Assembly (NCBI GenBank): GCA_951813065.1
Contig: CATOTH010000005.1
Location: forward strand, 558,001 to 622,000
Direction: 5' to 3'
Length of the DNA stretch: 64,000 bases
Source of the DNA: an uncultured Bryobacterales bacterium
GTDB taxonomy: Bacteria > Acidobacteriota > Terriglobia > Bryobacterales > UBA6623
The stretch's first letter is position 1. The number at the start of each line of letters is the position of its first letter. Made by a program: the position numbers and the translations under genes. Under the pieces are notes generated by a model. That model did no database searches. It saw nothing but the letters and a program-made list of their open reading frames with translations, and had not been told where the DNA came from. This document shows, piece after piece, positions 53,908-61,886 of the stretch.

Positions 53908-54863
53908 TGCCGGCGCTGGACCGGGTTTTGTCCCTGCTTCCCGAAGTCGTGCGCAAGGCCTTCGAGGACGAGACCGTCAGCGAGCTCATGATCAACGGGC
54001 CCGGCAGGTACTTCGTCGAGCGCGGCGGCGGGCAGCCCGTCGAGGTCGAGGCCCCGGATCTGACTGCGGAAGACGTCTACGCCGCCGCGATCCATATCGC
54101 GCGGCCGCTCGGCCTGGAAGCCGGCGAGAAGGTCCCGATCGTCGACGCCCGGCTGGACGACGGCTCGCGCGTCGCCATCGCGCTGCCGCCCGTCGTCCAG
54201 TACGCAGCCATCACCATCCGCCGGTTCGGGCGGCGGCAGTTCAGCGCCGAGGACCTGATCGAGCAGGGGTCGCTCCCGCGGTCCGTCTACGAGGAGGCGG
54301 TCGAGCACCTCCGGGGGCGGCGCAACGTCCTGATCGCCGGTGGGACCGGAAGCGGCAAGACGACGCTGCTGCAGGCCCTCGCCGGCGTGATCCCCGACGA
54401 CGAGCGGATCCTGGTGATCGAGGACACCACCGAGATCCAGCTGGAGGCGAAGAACCTGCTGCAGATGGAGGCTCGCGACCTGGCCGGGTCCGGCCTGTCC
54501 ATCCGGGACCTGGTGAAGGCCTCGCTGCGGCACCGGCCGGACCGGCTGATTCTGGGGGAGGTCCGCGGCCCTGAGGCCGCCGACCTCATCCAGGCGCTAA
54601 ACACCGGCCACGGGGGCTCGCTGTCCACGATCCATTCCAACGACGCCGAGAGCGCGCTGGTGCGGCTGGCGTCCTGCGCCCTGCAGGGCGGTGAGGGGAT
54701 CTCCTGGCCGGTGCTGTGCATGCAGGTCGCCCAGGCGATCGACTTCGTGATCCACGTCGAGCGCCGCGACGGGCGGCGGGCGGTGTCGTCCGCTGTGCGG
54801 GTCCTCCGCGCGCAGGGGGACGGCTGGGAAACGCGGCGCTTCTGGCCGCTGGCGGGGAGATAA
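53907..54863 (+). CDS. trbB: secretion ATPase TrbB/VirB11
   Basis: 318 residues. N-terminal domain with FEDETVSELMINGPGRYF; RecA-like domain with LIAGGTGSGKTTLLQALA (Walker A, residue about 150), the Asp box EDTTEIQLEAKN, RLILGEVRGPEAADLIQA (Walker B) and NTGHGGSLSTIHSN (His box). A hexameric cytoplasmic traffic ATPase. In RP4-type systems trbB starts the trb cluster; here it is placed after traG. A GATAAT overlaps its stop codon. Confidence 0.93.
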   Translation: MPALDRVLSLLPEVVRKAFEDETVSELMINGPGRYFVERGGGQPVEVEAPDLTAEDVYAAAIHIARPLGLEAGEKVPIVDARLDDGSRVAIALPPVVQYAAITIRRFGRRQFSAEDLIEQGSLPRSVYEEAVEHLRGRRNVLIAGGTGSGKTTLLQALAGVIPDDERILVIEDTTEIQLEAKNLLQMEARDLAGSGLSIRDLVKASLRHRPDRLILGEVRGPEAADLIQALNTGHGGSLSTIHSNDAESALVRLASCALQGGEGISWPVLCMQVAQAIDFVIHVERRDGRRAVSSAVRVLRAQGDGWETRRFWPLAGR

Positions 54864-54872
54864 TGAACGGCC

Positions 54873-55856
54873 ATGCCGGATGACTTGCGCGCGCTTGAGC
54901 AATTTGCGGACGTCGTCGCGGAGAAGATCGTCGACCACAAGCGAGCGGCGGAGCTGCGCAGGATCGTCGCCGACCACCAGGTCTGGCTCCAGACGGACGG
55001 GGAGGACGGCCGTAAGGCGGACCTGCGGGGCCTCAACCTCGAGCGGCTGAACCTGTCGAATCTCAACCTTCGGGGTGCGGACTTGCGCGGGGCGCGGATG
55101 GCTGGGGCGCGGGTCGACGGCGCTGGCCTGGAGCAGGCCGACCTGCGCGGGGCGAACCTGACTGCGGTGCGAGGGCGTGAGACGCGGCTCAAGGGGGCCA
55201 ACCTAGACGGATCGAGGCTGGTCGACGCGCGGCTCCGGGGGGCCGATCTGGAGAAGGCGACTCTCCGCGAGGCCGTGGCCCACGGAGCGCGCTTCACCGA
55301 CGCGCGCATGGGGCAGGCCGATCTTTCGAACGCGGACCTGGGTGCGGCCGACTTCAGCGGGGCGGATGCGCGCGAGGCGGCGTTCGACGGGGCGCGGATG
55401 TACGGTGTCCGGGCCGTCGGGGCCGACTTCTCCGAGGCGCTGTTCCAGGAGAGCGGTGGACAGAGGGTCGACCTGCGCAAGGCGGACCTGCGCAGTGTTG
55501 TGCTTGAGGAGGCCTCGATGCGCGGTGCCAACCTCGGCGAGGCGGATCTAACAAACGCCCGGCTGTCGCGCGCAAGCGCGGCGGGAACCAATCTGCACCA
55601 CGCCAACCTGGAGAACGCGGACATGCGCGAGATCCGGGCGCGGGGGGCGGTCCTGGCGGGCGCCGAGGCGCCGGAGCGGCGTGGGCCCGATCTGACCGGC
55701 GGGGACCTGCGCGAGTCCAACTTGGCCGGCAGTCGGCTGGGCGGCGCTCGGATGGAAGGGGTGAAGCTGGAGGGGGCCAGCCGGGAGGGGGCGAAACTGC
55801 CGCCATCCGTGAAACTTCCGGAGAGAGACCGGACGCTACCGGGCCTGGAGCGCTAG
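54873..55856 (+). CDS. pentapeptide-repeat protein
   Basis: 327 residues. After a 50-residue helical N-terminus come about 45 imperfect A(D/N)Lxx pentapeptides (ADLRG, LNLER, ANLTA, ADLSN, ADFSG and so on), which fold as a square beta-helix. Such proteins can mimic DNA (Qnr/McbG protect gyrase), but many have no known role; no loops typical of Qnr are evident. GATAAT (54859-54864) ends 8 nt before the ATG. Its stop overlaps the convergent gene's stop by 4 nt. Confidence 0.85.
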   Translation: MPDDLRALEQFADVVAEKIVDHKRAAELRRIVADHQVWLQTDGEDGRKADLRGLNLERLNLSNLNLRGADLRGARMAGARVDGAGLEQADLRGANLTAVRGRETRLKGANLDGSRLVDARLRGADLEKATLREAVAHGARFTDARMGQADLSNADLGAADFSGADAREAAFDGARMYGVRAVGADFSEALFQESGGQRVDLRKADLRSVVLEEASMRGANLGEADLTNARLSRASAAGTNLHHANLENADMREIRARGAVLAGAEAPERRGPDLTGGDLRESNLAGSRLGGARMEGVKLEGASREGAKLPPSVKLPERDRTLPGLER

Positions 55857-56269
55857 CGGGCCGACCGCGGGGGTCCCATCGCGCGGACCCTGGCCTCGGT
55901 CTCCTCGGCGCGGGCCCCGCGGCCGGCGATGCTCTCCCACTGGACCGTCTTCTGGCCGTTCACCCTGGTGCGGAGCTGCCTGTCGCGGCCAAGCAGGTTG
56001 CCCTCGGCATCGTAGACCTCGACCTCGGCGAGGCGCTTGCCCAGCGGGGCGTACCGGCCACCGTGAAGCATCGTTGTTGCCGTGCCGAGGGCAACGAGGT
56101 GGTCGCAGTGGAACTCGCCCGCGGCATCCTCCTGGCCGTCGACGAGGATCCGGTAGCGGACCAGCGGCTGGCTCTTGTCGGCGTCGAACTCCGGATCCAA
56201 CATGGCAGGGTTCCGGAGCAGGCCCGGGTAGGGGTGGGTGAGGTGCTCTTTCCGGTCTCGTCCGAACAT
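55853..56269 (-). CDS. hypothetical protein
   Basis: 138 residues from the ATG at 56269 (MFGRDRKEHLTHPYPGLL); an in-frame ATG at 56374 is less likely because that part is Arg/Pro-rich and not protein-like. The body is probably beta-rich (LVRYRILVDGQEDAAGEFHCDHLVALG; AEVEVYDAEGNLLGRDRQ), with no signal peptide or known motif. The only gene on the minus strand between trbB and the protease. Function unknown. Confidence 0.55.
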   Translation of the reverse strand: MFGRDRKEHLTHPYPGLLRNPAMLDPEFDADKSQPLVRYRILVDGQEDAAGEFHCDHLVALGTATTMLHGGRYAPLGKRLAEVEVYDAEGNLLGRDRQLRTRVNGQKTVQWESIAGRGARAEETEARVRAMGPPRSAR

Positions 56270-56400
56270 CGCGTCTCCAGTGACCGTTCGGACGTTCCCC
56301 AGGGGATCTGGGTTACGTCTGCGGGGTGTGAAGGCGGGGCAAGGCCCGCGACACGGCCCTTTTGGGGGTGCCACGGTGCGGCCGGGCTTCCGCGACGCCG

Positions 56401-56422
56401 TTATACTGCACTCGTGACGCTG
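56401..56422 (+). repeat. 22-bp repeat, copy A (inverted relative to 62825-62846)
   Basis: Begins TTATACTGCACTCG and ends TGACGCTG. It matches the reverse complement of 62825-62846 with one mismatch (T/C at position 7). It includes a -10-like TATACT placed 6 nt before the GTG of a short ORF; on the minus strand it spells the codons of SVTSAV-stop. Confidence 0.8.
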
Positions 56423-56485
56423 TTCGAAGGTCCCCAGGCGGCCGAAACCGGCAGTGAGCCGCGCCCGTCATATCCACCATGCTGA
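56414..56485 (+). CDS. short leader ORF, 23 codons
   Basis: GTG at 56414 lies 6 nt after TATACT (56402-56407), predicting a leaderless message. It encodes MTLFEGPQAAETGSEPRP plus SYPPC, and its TGA (56483-56485) lies 7 nt into the next gene, so ribosomes could re-initiate at the ATG at 56479. No conserved domain. Confidence 0.4.
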   Translation: MTLFEGPQAAETGSEPRPSYPPC

Positions 56486-57111
56486 GATTGTTGCGCAGAG
56501 GCGCCGTCGTGGGTGTGCTCCTGATGGGGTACGGGGCCTACCGGTACCACTTCGTCCTGCCGCGGGGCGAGGACGGCAAGCCGATCGTGCCCGCGGTGGA
56601 GGCCTTCCCGGAGCGGCCGCGGTTCGAGTACGACCACGCGGAGGAGTTGCGCCGCCAGGCCGAGATCAACGCGGCTCGCCGGGCTTCCTCGGAAGCGCGT
56701 CTCGAGCGGCTGGCCGCGAAGGGCATGTCCGACGAGGACCTCGCGATCGAGCGCGAGGCGGTTGAGCGGAGCCTGGCGGAGACGGAGGCGGCGTGGCGCC
56801 AACTGCGAGCGAGAACCCATCGCGAGCGGTGGGGGGAGGCCGCCCCTGAGCCGGAGCCTGAGCCCGGTCCGGTCGAGAGCAAGCGGGCCAGCATCCAGCG
56901 GAACCGGGAGAAGCGCGCGGCCAGCTGGGGGCGCTGGCTGGCCTCGTTCGAGGGGGGCGACCCGGAACGGCTCGCCCAGGAGCGGGCCTGGATCGAGCGT
57001 CGCGAGGCTGAGGATCGTGTCCGCGAGGATCGCGAACTGGCCGAACTCGAGGCGACCATGCACCGTCGGGCCGGCGTTGCCGGTGACGGCGGCGAGGACG
57101 CGCGTGAGTGA
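56479..57111 (+). CDS. membrane-anchored coiled-coil protein
   Basis: 210 residues. A membrane helix at residues 8-23 (GAVVGVLLMGYGAYRY) is followed by an almost entirely charged helical region rich in Arg, Glu and Ala (residues 55-200) with a Pro/Glu stretch in the middle (PEPEPEPGP). It resembles tail-anchored or entry-exclusion-type helpers in general form only; no family is recognised. It overlaps the following zinc-ribbon gene by 8 nt (GTGAGTGA). Confidence 0.6.
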   Translation: MLRLLRRGAVVGVLLMGYGAYRYHFVLPRGEDGKPIVPAVEAFPERPRFEYDHAEELRRQAEINAARRASSEARLERLAAKGMSDEDLAIEREAVERSLAETEAAWRQLRARTHRERWGEAAPEPEPEPGPVESKRASIQRNREKRAASWGRWLASFEGGDPERLAQERAWIERREAEDRVREDRELAELEATMHRRAGVAGDGGEDARE

Positions 57112-57376
57112 CCGGCTGCTCTGCCGCGGGTGTGGCGTAGCCGTTCCTGTGCCCGAGGCCCGCTTTGTCGGCCAGGCCATCCTGTGCGCGGATTGCGAGA
57201 AGGTGTTAGCACCCTGCCCGATGGACGATTGCAGTGGACGGCTGATGGAAATCTCAGCGGGGCCGGCAGCCGGGGAATTTCAGTGTCAGGAGTGCAGTCG
57301 CGCCTATAACCCGAGCGAGATCCCGGGACCGAATGTCATCCAGTTCCCCGGTTCCGGTGTACGCTCCGCGCCATGA
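57104..57376 (+). CDS. small zinc-ribbon protein
   Basis: 90 residues from GTG 57104. Four Cys pairs: CRGC, CADC, CPMDDC and CQEC, which can make two zinc ribbons. The tail (PGPNVIQFPGSGVR) is flexible. Nucleic-acid or protein binding is likely; function unknown. It is coupled to the membrane-anchored gene upstream. Confidence 0.62.
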   Translation: MSDRLLCRGCGVAVPVPEARFVGQAILCADCEKVLAPCPMDDCSGRLMEISAGPAAGEFQCQECSRAYNPSEIPGPNVIQFPGSGVRSAP

Positions 57377-57426
57377 CGGCCCGGATCGTTCCCTCCGGTG
57401 CCCTCGGGCTGGCGCTCCGAGAATAG
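57373..57426 (+). CDS. 17-codon ORF, truncated duplicate of the 58993 gene start
   Basis: TACGCT (57360-57365) and ATG (57373) with 7 nt between. The product MTARIVPSGALGLALRE resembles the signal peptide of the 58993 gene (MTTRILPALAFGLALGPA) before stopping at TAG. At the DNA level 57356-57392 and 58976-59012 agree at 32 of 37 positions. It is probably a non-functional 5' duplicate. Confidence 0.5.
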   Translation: MTARIVPSGALGLALRE

Positions 57427-57735
57427 ACCCTGAGATTCCAGTTTCTGCCGCCGGAGCCGGTCTCAAGGGGGATCGCACAGCGTCCGATAGCCGCAATTGT
57501 CGGACACGGATGAGGGCGGTTCGCGGGAGGCCTCCCGTCGCCTTACCAGTGTGCGGAACTGGACCTCGCAGAAATCGCTGGCAATCAACTCCGTCAACCG
57601 TTCGGTGCCGGCCGTCAACGAACCGTCAACGAACCAGCCTACTCAACGGAAAAGCGGTAAATGTCGAATCGGCGATCACACGAGGATCCGATCCGGAGTC
57701 GTGCTGCCAGTTGCTGGCCAGTTGGAGAAGCAAGA
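57427..57735. other. intergenic region before the protease gene's 3' end
   Basis: About 309 nt with no supported gene. A tandem 11-nt repeat (GTCAACGAACC, twice at about 57616-57638) is the only feature noticed. Base composition becomes visibly less GC-rich than in the transfer genes. Confidence 0.5.
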
Positions 57736-58728
57736 CTAAGGCGAATCGTTCCAGTCGTCGAAATCATATACGCACATCAGCGCGATTCTGTCCTGCTCCC
57801 CGAGTCGCGTCGTAAGAGTGAAGAGGTCGCGTTGGGAGAGCAGGCTTTCTTCCGTGACAACCATGTACGGGGTGATGTCGGCGTGTCGGCTCACAAACGG
57901 CAATTGGGACACTGTGTTGGGATCCGCGTCTGTCTGGCCGTGTATCGCCGCGGACAGCGCTAGGGCCAGCGGAACTTCCCATGCCTCGCCAACACCCGGC
58001 ATGTAGTGGTAGCTCATGATGTTACCTGAAACCGGAACGTGTGCGAGGCCGATCGCGTGCCCTAGTTCGTGGAGGATAGTCACGAAGGTGGAGTTGACCA
58101 AGGTATAGACTCCGTGCTCGGCGTCAACGGGGAAGAGCAACTCGGTGAGAGCCAAGTTGTTTCCGTACAGGTCCTCGTGGGTCGTATTGATGTAGATGTC
58201 CGACTCCACCATCCGTTGATCCCTGTCCGTTCGCAAGTAGGCGAAGCTGTAAACCGCGTTGGAATCACCGCCACCCTTGAAATAGATCACGGACTGGCCG
58301 TCCCCAAGATTCGCCTTGTATTCCGGTTCGGGGTTGCTCCAGAACTGTTCGCTGAGGGTGTAGGTGCGCGGCTGGATCAACGTGTCAAGCTGGATGACGT
58401 CCGTCCGGGAAAAGCCCCTGAGCGCAGTGTTCCACAAGCTGACAGCGGATTCGATCAGCGGCCTGTAGTCGAAAGCGCCCTCGCCGAGATAGAGCCGCAA
58501 CGGCTTCTCCCATCCCGAATGTGAGTACTGGGAACAGAAGCCGCTATCTTGGACGCTGAATTTCCGCGGTTCCGGAACGCCGAAAGCCGCCGCGTCAAGC
58601 GGTGCGACTCTCCAGCCCCCGCACTTGCCTGGTTCCCTCAGGATGGGGACCTGCGCAGCCGCAGTGCTTCCGGCAAGGGCGAGGGCGGCCAAGGTCAGGA
58701 CGCTGGGCCACTGGGCGATGGTGCACAT
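57736..58728 (-). CDS. secreted matrixin-like zinc metalloprotease
   Basis: 330 residues. Signal peptide SVLTLAALALAGSTAAAQ. The metzincin motif TILHELGHAIGLAH (HExxHxxGxxH, residues about 215-227) is followed by the Met-turn NIMSYHY, as in M10 matrixins. Upstream, WNTALRGFSRTDVIQLD and SDIYINTT give the usual strand/zinc-loop region. No haemopexin domain is present. It should degrade proteins outside the cytoplasm. The gene is less GC-rich than its neighbours and faces against them, suggesting separately acquired cargo. Confidence 0.85.
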   Translation of the reverse strand: MCTIAQWPSVLTLAALALAGSTAAAQVPILREPGKCGGWRVAPLDAAAFGVPEPRKFSVQDSGFCSQYSHSGWEKPLRLYLGEGAFDYRPLIESAVSLWNTALRGFSRTDVIQLDTLIQPRTYTLSEQFWSNPEPEYKANLGDGQSVIYFKGGGDSNAVYSFAYLRTDRDQRMVESDIYINTTHEDLYGNNLALTELLFPVDAEHGVYTLVNSTFVTILHELGHAIGLAHVPVSGNIMSYHYMPGVGEAWEVPLALALSAAIHGQTDADPNTVSQLPFVSRHADITPYMVVTEESLLSQRDLFTLTTRLGEQDRIALMCVYDFDDWNDSP

Positions 58729-58979
58729 CGTGACCCGGACATGGTATCAGATTGCACGATTTTGCCAGAGATTCGCGAAGGCCCCCTGCAGTCTTCGGCG
58801 CCGTCCACTGTAGCGAGCTTTCGGACTGGAGAGCCGTACCTTGCCGTTGACCTAGAGCCGATGCTCGGCGAGAGGGGATATCGGATACGCGCCGCGAGTG
58901 CCGGTCTCAGACGTGTTCTGCCGTGCGGGCCGGGCGAAGTCCTCCAATCCGAGCGACCTCAAGTCTCTCGACCTTGGTG

Positions 58980-58985
58980 TACAAT
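58980..58985 (+). promoter_or_regulatory. -10-like TACAAT before the 58993 gene
   Basis: TACAAT ends 7 nt before the ATG at 58993. The surrounding 37 nt are duplicated at 57356-57392 with TACGCT at the same place. Confidence 0.5.
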
Positions 58986-58992
58986 CCGCGGC

Positions 58993-59478
58993 ATGACGAC
59001 CCGGATCCTTCCAGCACTTGCGTTCGGTCTCGCCCTGGGCCCGGCCAGTGCTTGGGCGCAAGCACCGGGTGACCAAGACTACGAGCCCGATTCGGACAGA
59101 GTCGAGGAGTACGAGCGGCTCGGCGAGGCGGCGGGCTCCGACTATGACCTCGGCGACGGGGCCTTCGAAGACGCCGCGGACCAGGCGGCGGCCAACGCGC
59201 CGGAGGCAACCCCTCCCAGCGTCGCCGAGGTCGAGCAGTTCCGCGCGGGGCTCGAGGCCCACTGGGGCGGAAACCTGCCCGCCCTGTGGGCGTACCTCAA
59301 CCGGATCGACCCGGCCGGCGGGAGCAATCCGGAACCGCCCGGGGAGGGCGAGGCGCCCTACTGGGAGCCCGACGACGACTACGACCAGGTCGGCAACCTG
59401 ATCGAGTCGGCCGAGGAGGAGCGCGAGTGGTGGCGCCAGAGGGTGGAGCAGAAGCTCGCCCAGATCGCCGGCCAGTAG
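58993..59478 (+). CDS. secreted acidic hypothetical protein
   Basis: 161 residues with a clear signal peptide (RILPALAFGLALGPASAWAQA). The mature protein is rich in Asp, Glu and Ala (DYEPDSDRVEEYERLG; YWEPDDDYDQVGNL) and ends in a helical EEEREWWRQRVEQKLAQI. No domain recognised. Possibly a periplasmic accessory of the transfer system, by location only. Confidence 0.65.
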   Translation: MTTRILPALAFGLALGPASAWAQAPGDQDYEPDSDRVEEYERLGEAAGSDYDLGDGAFEDAADQAAANAPEATPPSVAEVEQFRAGLEAHWGGNLPALWAYLNRIDPAGGSNPEPPGEGEAPYWEPDDDYDQVGNLIESAEEEREWWRQRVEQKLAQIAGQ

Positions 59479-59527
59479 CGGCACTGCGGGTCTGGACTCG
59501 CGGCCGCGTCCGTCGTACCCTCGCGGC

Positions 59528-60385
59528 TTGAGGCCGGGAGACTACATCCGATCGCTGTTCGGGGAGCGGGACCGCGTCTCGCTGGTCGCCATTCCGCGTG
59601 CCGCCGAGGGCGGGGACGTCGTGCAGAAGGTCTACTCGGCCGAGATCGCCGCGGCCGACCGCACGCAGGCCTGGCTGCGCCACCTGAACGCGAACCGGCA
59701 CGACCTGTTCCTTGGAGTGAATCCGATCCGGCCGGGAGCCTGGGGGCGGACGAAGAGAGCGATTGGCGACGTCATGCGGGTGTACCTCGACATCGACGAG
59801 GACGGCGAACGGGCGCTGGCGCGGATCCTGTCGGATTCGAGGGCGGGCGGGCTCCCGGCCCCGACGCACGTCGTGCGCTCCTCGCCGGGGCGGTTCCAGG
59901 TGCTGTGGAGCGTGCCGCGGGGCGCGCTCGACCACGACCGCGCCGAGGCCCTCACGAAGGGCCTCGCCATCCGCTACGGCGCCGACACCCAGGTCATCGA
60001 CGTGGCCCGGGTCCTGCGCATCCCGGGCTACCGCAACTGGAAGCGCGGGGGCGTGCCGTGCGCGCTGGTCGCCTCCACCGGCCGCGTCGCGCAGGTTGCC
60101 GAATTCCCGGCCGACCTGCCTGCGGCCGCTGCGGCGGCCTCGAAGCCAGCCGGGGCGCTGGCGCCGGGACCGTCCGCCGGGGGCGACAACTCGCCCAGCG
60201 GGCGGGACTGGGCCTGGGTGCGGGGCGAGTTGCGCGCGGCGCGCGATCCGGAGGCCCTGGTCGCCGCGCTGGCCGCCCGCAGGGATGACAAGCCGAAACC
60301 GCTGGCCTACGCTCGGAGGACGGTTGACCGGGCGGTCGAGTCGCTGCGGGCCGAGCGCGAAAGGCGCTCCTGGCGGTCCCGCTGA
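59528..60385 (+). CDS. RepB-like DNA primase
   Basis: 285 residues from TTG 59528, 6 nt after TACCCT. The archaeo-eukaryotic-primase-like core shows VYLDIDEDG (metal-binding DxD), VRSSPGRFQVLWSVP and DVARVLRIPGYRNWK, in the order of RepB-type primases of mobilisable plasmids. An Ala/Pro linker and a helical C-terminus follow. It would prime the incoming single strand or origin replication. The helicase partner is not adjacent. Confidence 0.78.
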   Translation: MRPGDYIRSLFGERDRVSLVAIPRAAEGGDVVQKVYSAEIAAADRTQAWLRHLNANRHDLFLGVNPIRPGAWGRTKRAIGDVMRVYLDIDEDGERALARILSDSRAGGLPAPTHVVRSSPGRFQVLWSVPRGALDHDRAEALTKGLAIRYGADTQVIDVARVLRIPGYRNWKRGGVPCALVASTGRVAQVAEFPADLPAAAAAASKPAGALAPGPSAGGDNSPSGRDWAWVRGELRAARDPEALVAALAARRDDKPKPLAYARRTVDRAVESLRAERERRSWRSR

Positions 60386-60412
60386 CGTCGCGCCTCCCGG
60401 GGAAGGAGAGCG

Positions 60413-60613
60413 ATGCAACACAGACAATCGAATCGCAGGCGGGGCCGGGGGGCTCCAGCGGTGCCGGGGCCTCCGGAGCCGGCGTTCGTCGAGCTGGATC
60501 CGGAGGAGGCCGCCGAGTACGGGGCGTTCCGCGACGACGTCGAGCTCGAGGACGTGCTCGAGGCCGGGGACCTGCCTGATGCCGGGGCCGGGAGGGCTGG
60601 CTATGGCGCATAG
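60413..60613 (+). CDS. small acidic hypothetical protein
   Basis: 66 residues. Basic start (RQSNRRRGRGA), then a strongly acidic middle (ELDPEEAAEYGAFRDDVELEDV in two halves ELDPEEAAEYG and DDVELEDV). A GGGGAAGGAGAG sequence directly upstream of ATG is a good ribosome binding site. The 3' end overlaps the next gene by 11 nt. Function unknown; acidic small proteins beside ArdC could be DNA mimics, which is speculation. Confidence 0.55.
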   Translation: MQHRQSNRRRGRGAPAVPGPPEPAFVELDPEEAAEYGAFRDDVELEDVLEAGDLPDAGAGRAGYGA

Positions 60614-61766
60614 GGCGAGACGGGGCGGCCGGGTCCGCTCGGCAGGGAGCACCGTCGACCGCCTGCGGCGGATCGACGAGTACTACCGGGAGGTCGCCGA
60701 CGGGCTGGTCGCGCAGATCGAGAAGGGCACCGCGCCCTGGACCCAGGCCTGGCAGCCGGGCGAGAAGGCCCTGCCGGCGAACGTGCAGACGGGCAAGGCC
60801 TACCGCGGGGGCAATTCGGTGTGGCTGCTGTCGGTCGCCGAGCGGCGGGGCTACACGGACGAGCGCTGGGGCACCTACAAGCAGGTCCGGGGACTGGACG
60901 GCCAGGTGCGCAAGGGCGAGAAGGGCACGCGCATCCTGTACTGGCACTTCGAGGACCGCCGCGTCGCCAGGGACGGCAGCGGCCGGACGGTCATGGACGA
61001 GCGGGGCAAGCCGGTGTACGAGTCGCGGTCCCTGCAGTCGCCGCGGGTGTACACCTACACCGTGTTCAACGCGGAGCAGTGCGACGGACTTCCGAAGCGC
61101 GAGGGGCGGGCCGCGGCCTCAACGTGGGAAGGCCACCGCGAGGCCGACCGGGTCCTGGAGCGCTCCGGGGCGCGCATCGAGCATTCCGGCGAGGACCGGG
61201 CGTTCTACGACATCCGCGGCGACCGCATCGTCCTGCCGTACAAGGAACGGTTCCCCGAGAGGGCCGGGTATTACCAGTCCGCGCTGCACGAGCTGGGCCA
61301 CTGGACCGGGCACGCCAGCCGGCTGAACCGCGCCACGCTGCAGGAAGGCATCGTCGAGGGGCCCTACTCGAAGCAGTACGCCCGCGAGGAGCTGCGGGCC
61401 GAGATCAGTTCGATGATGACCGGGGACCGGCTCAACCTGGGATACGACCCCGCGCGGAACGCGTCCTACGTGGGTCACTGGATCCAGGCGCTGCGGGACG
61501 ACTCGCGCGAGATCTACCGGGCGGCCAGGGATGCCCAGGGCATCAGCGACTACCTGCTGGAGCCCGCCCGCGAGCGCGAGACGGACCATGAGGCGGAAGA
61601 GCGGTCGGCCGCGCCGGCGAAGGCGCTCGAGCCGGCGGCGCGTCCGGAGCCGGCTCCGGAACTGCCGCCGCCCGCGATCCTGCCGCTGGGCGGCGCGGAT
61701 CCGGGAGACCAGTACCGGCTGTTCCAGCGACGGCGCGAGGACGAGCGTTCCGGGCCCTCGCGATAG
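60603..61766 (+). CDS. ArdC-like antirestriction protein (ssDNA-binding plus zincin)
   Basis: 387 residues from ATG 60603. N-terminal ArdC domain: DGLVAQIEKGTAPWTQAW, GKAYRGGNSVWLLS, WGTYKQVRGLDGQVRKGEKG (key WGTYKQ...GEKG) and YTVFNAEQCDGLP. C-terminal zincin-like peptidase: YYQSALHELGHWTGH (HExxH) and YAREELRAEISSMM. A Pro-rich tail ends the protein. ArdC proteins carried on conjugative plasmids protect entering single-stranded DNA from restriction. It fits an establishment role. Confidence 0.88.
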   Translation: MAHRARRGGRVRSAGSTVDRLRRIDEYYREVADGLVAQIEKGTAPWTQAWQPGEKALPANVQTGKAYRGGNSVWLLSVAERRGYTDERWGTYKQVRGLDGQVRKGEKGTRILYWHFEDRRVARDGSGRTVMDERGKPVYESRSLQSPRVYTYTVFNAEQCDGLPKREGRAAASTWEGHREADRVLERSGARIEHSGEDRAFYDIRGDRIVLPYKERFPERAGYYQSALHELGHWTGHASRLNRATLQEGIVEGPYSKQYAREELRAEISSMMTGDRLNLGYDPARNASYVGHWIQALRDDSREIYRAARDAQGISDYLLEPARERETDHEAEERSAAPAKALEPAARPEPAPELPPPAILPLGGADPGDQYRLFQRRREDERSGPSR

Positions 61767-61782
61767 GAGGGGTCGGGAAGCC

Positions 61783-61884
61783 ATGGGCGGGCTCGTGACG
61801 GACATGCAGCTGTGGGCGATCGGGGTGGCGTTTGCGCTGGGGCTCCTGGCGGGCCTGCGGCTTGCGGGGCGGAGCGGGGGATAG
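61783..61884 (+). CDS. 33-residue single-helix membrane peptide
   Basis: MGGLVTDMQLWAIGVAFALG is followed by LLAGLRLAGRSGG: one membrane helix with a short basic end. GATAGGAGGGG, about 10 nt upstream, is a strong Shine-Dalgarno. The stop is 2 nt before the next ATG, so it is in the same operon. Function unknown. Confidence 0.6.
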   Translation: MGGLVTDMQLWAIGVAFALGLLAGLRLAGRSGG

Positions 61885-61886
61885 CG

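Noticed and set aside
51401-53995. 864-codon open frame antisense to traG
   Set aside because: It mirrors the codon pattern of a very GC-rich gene; its translation is Arg/Gly/Pro-rich with no domain, whereas the plus strand has VirD4 motifs.
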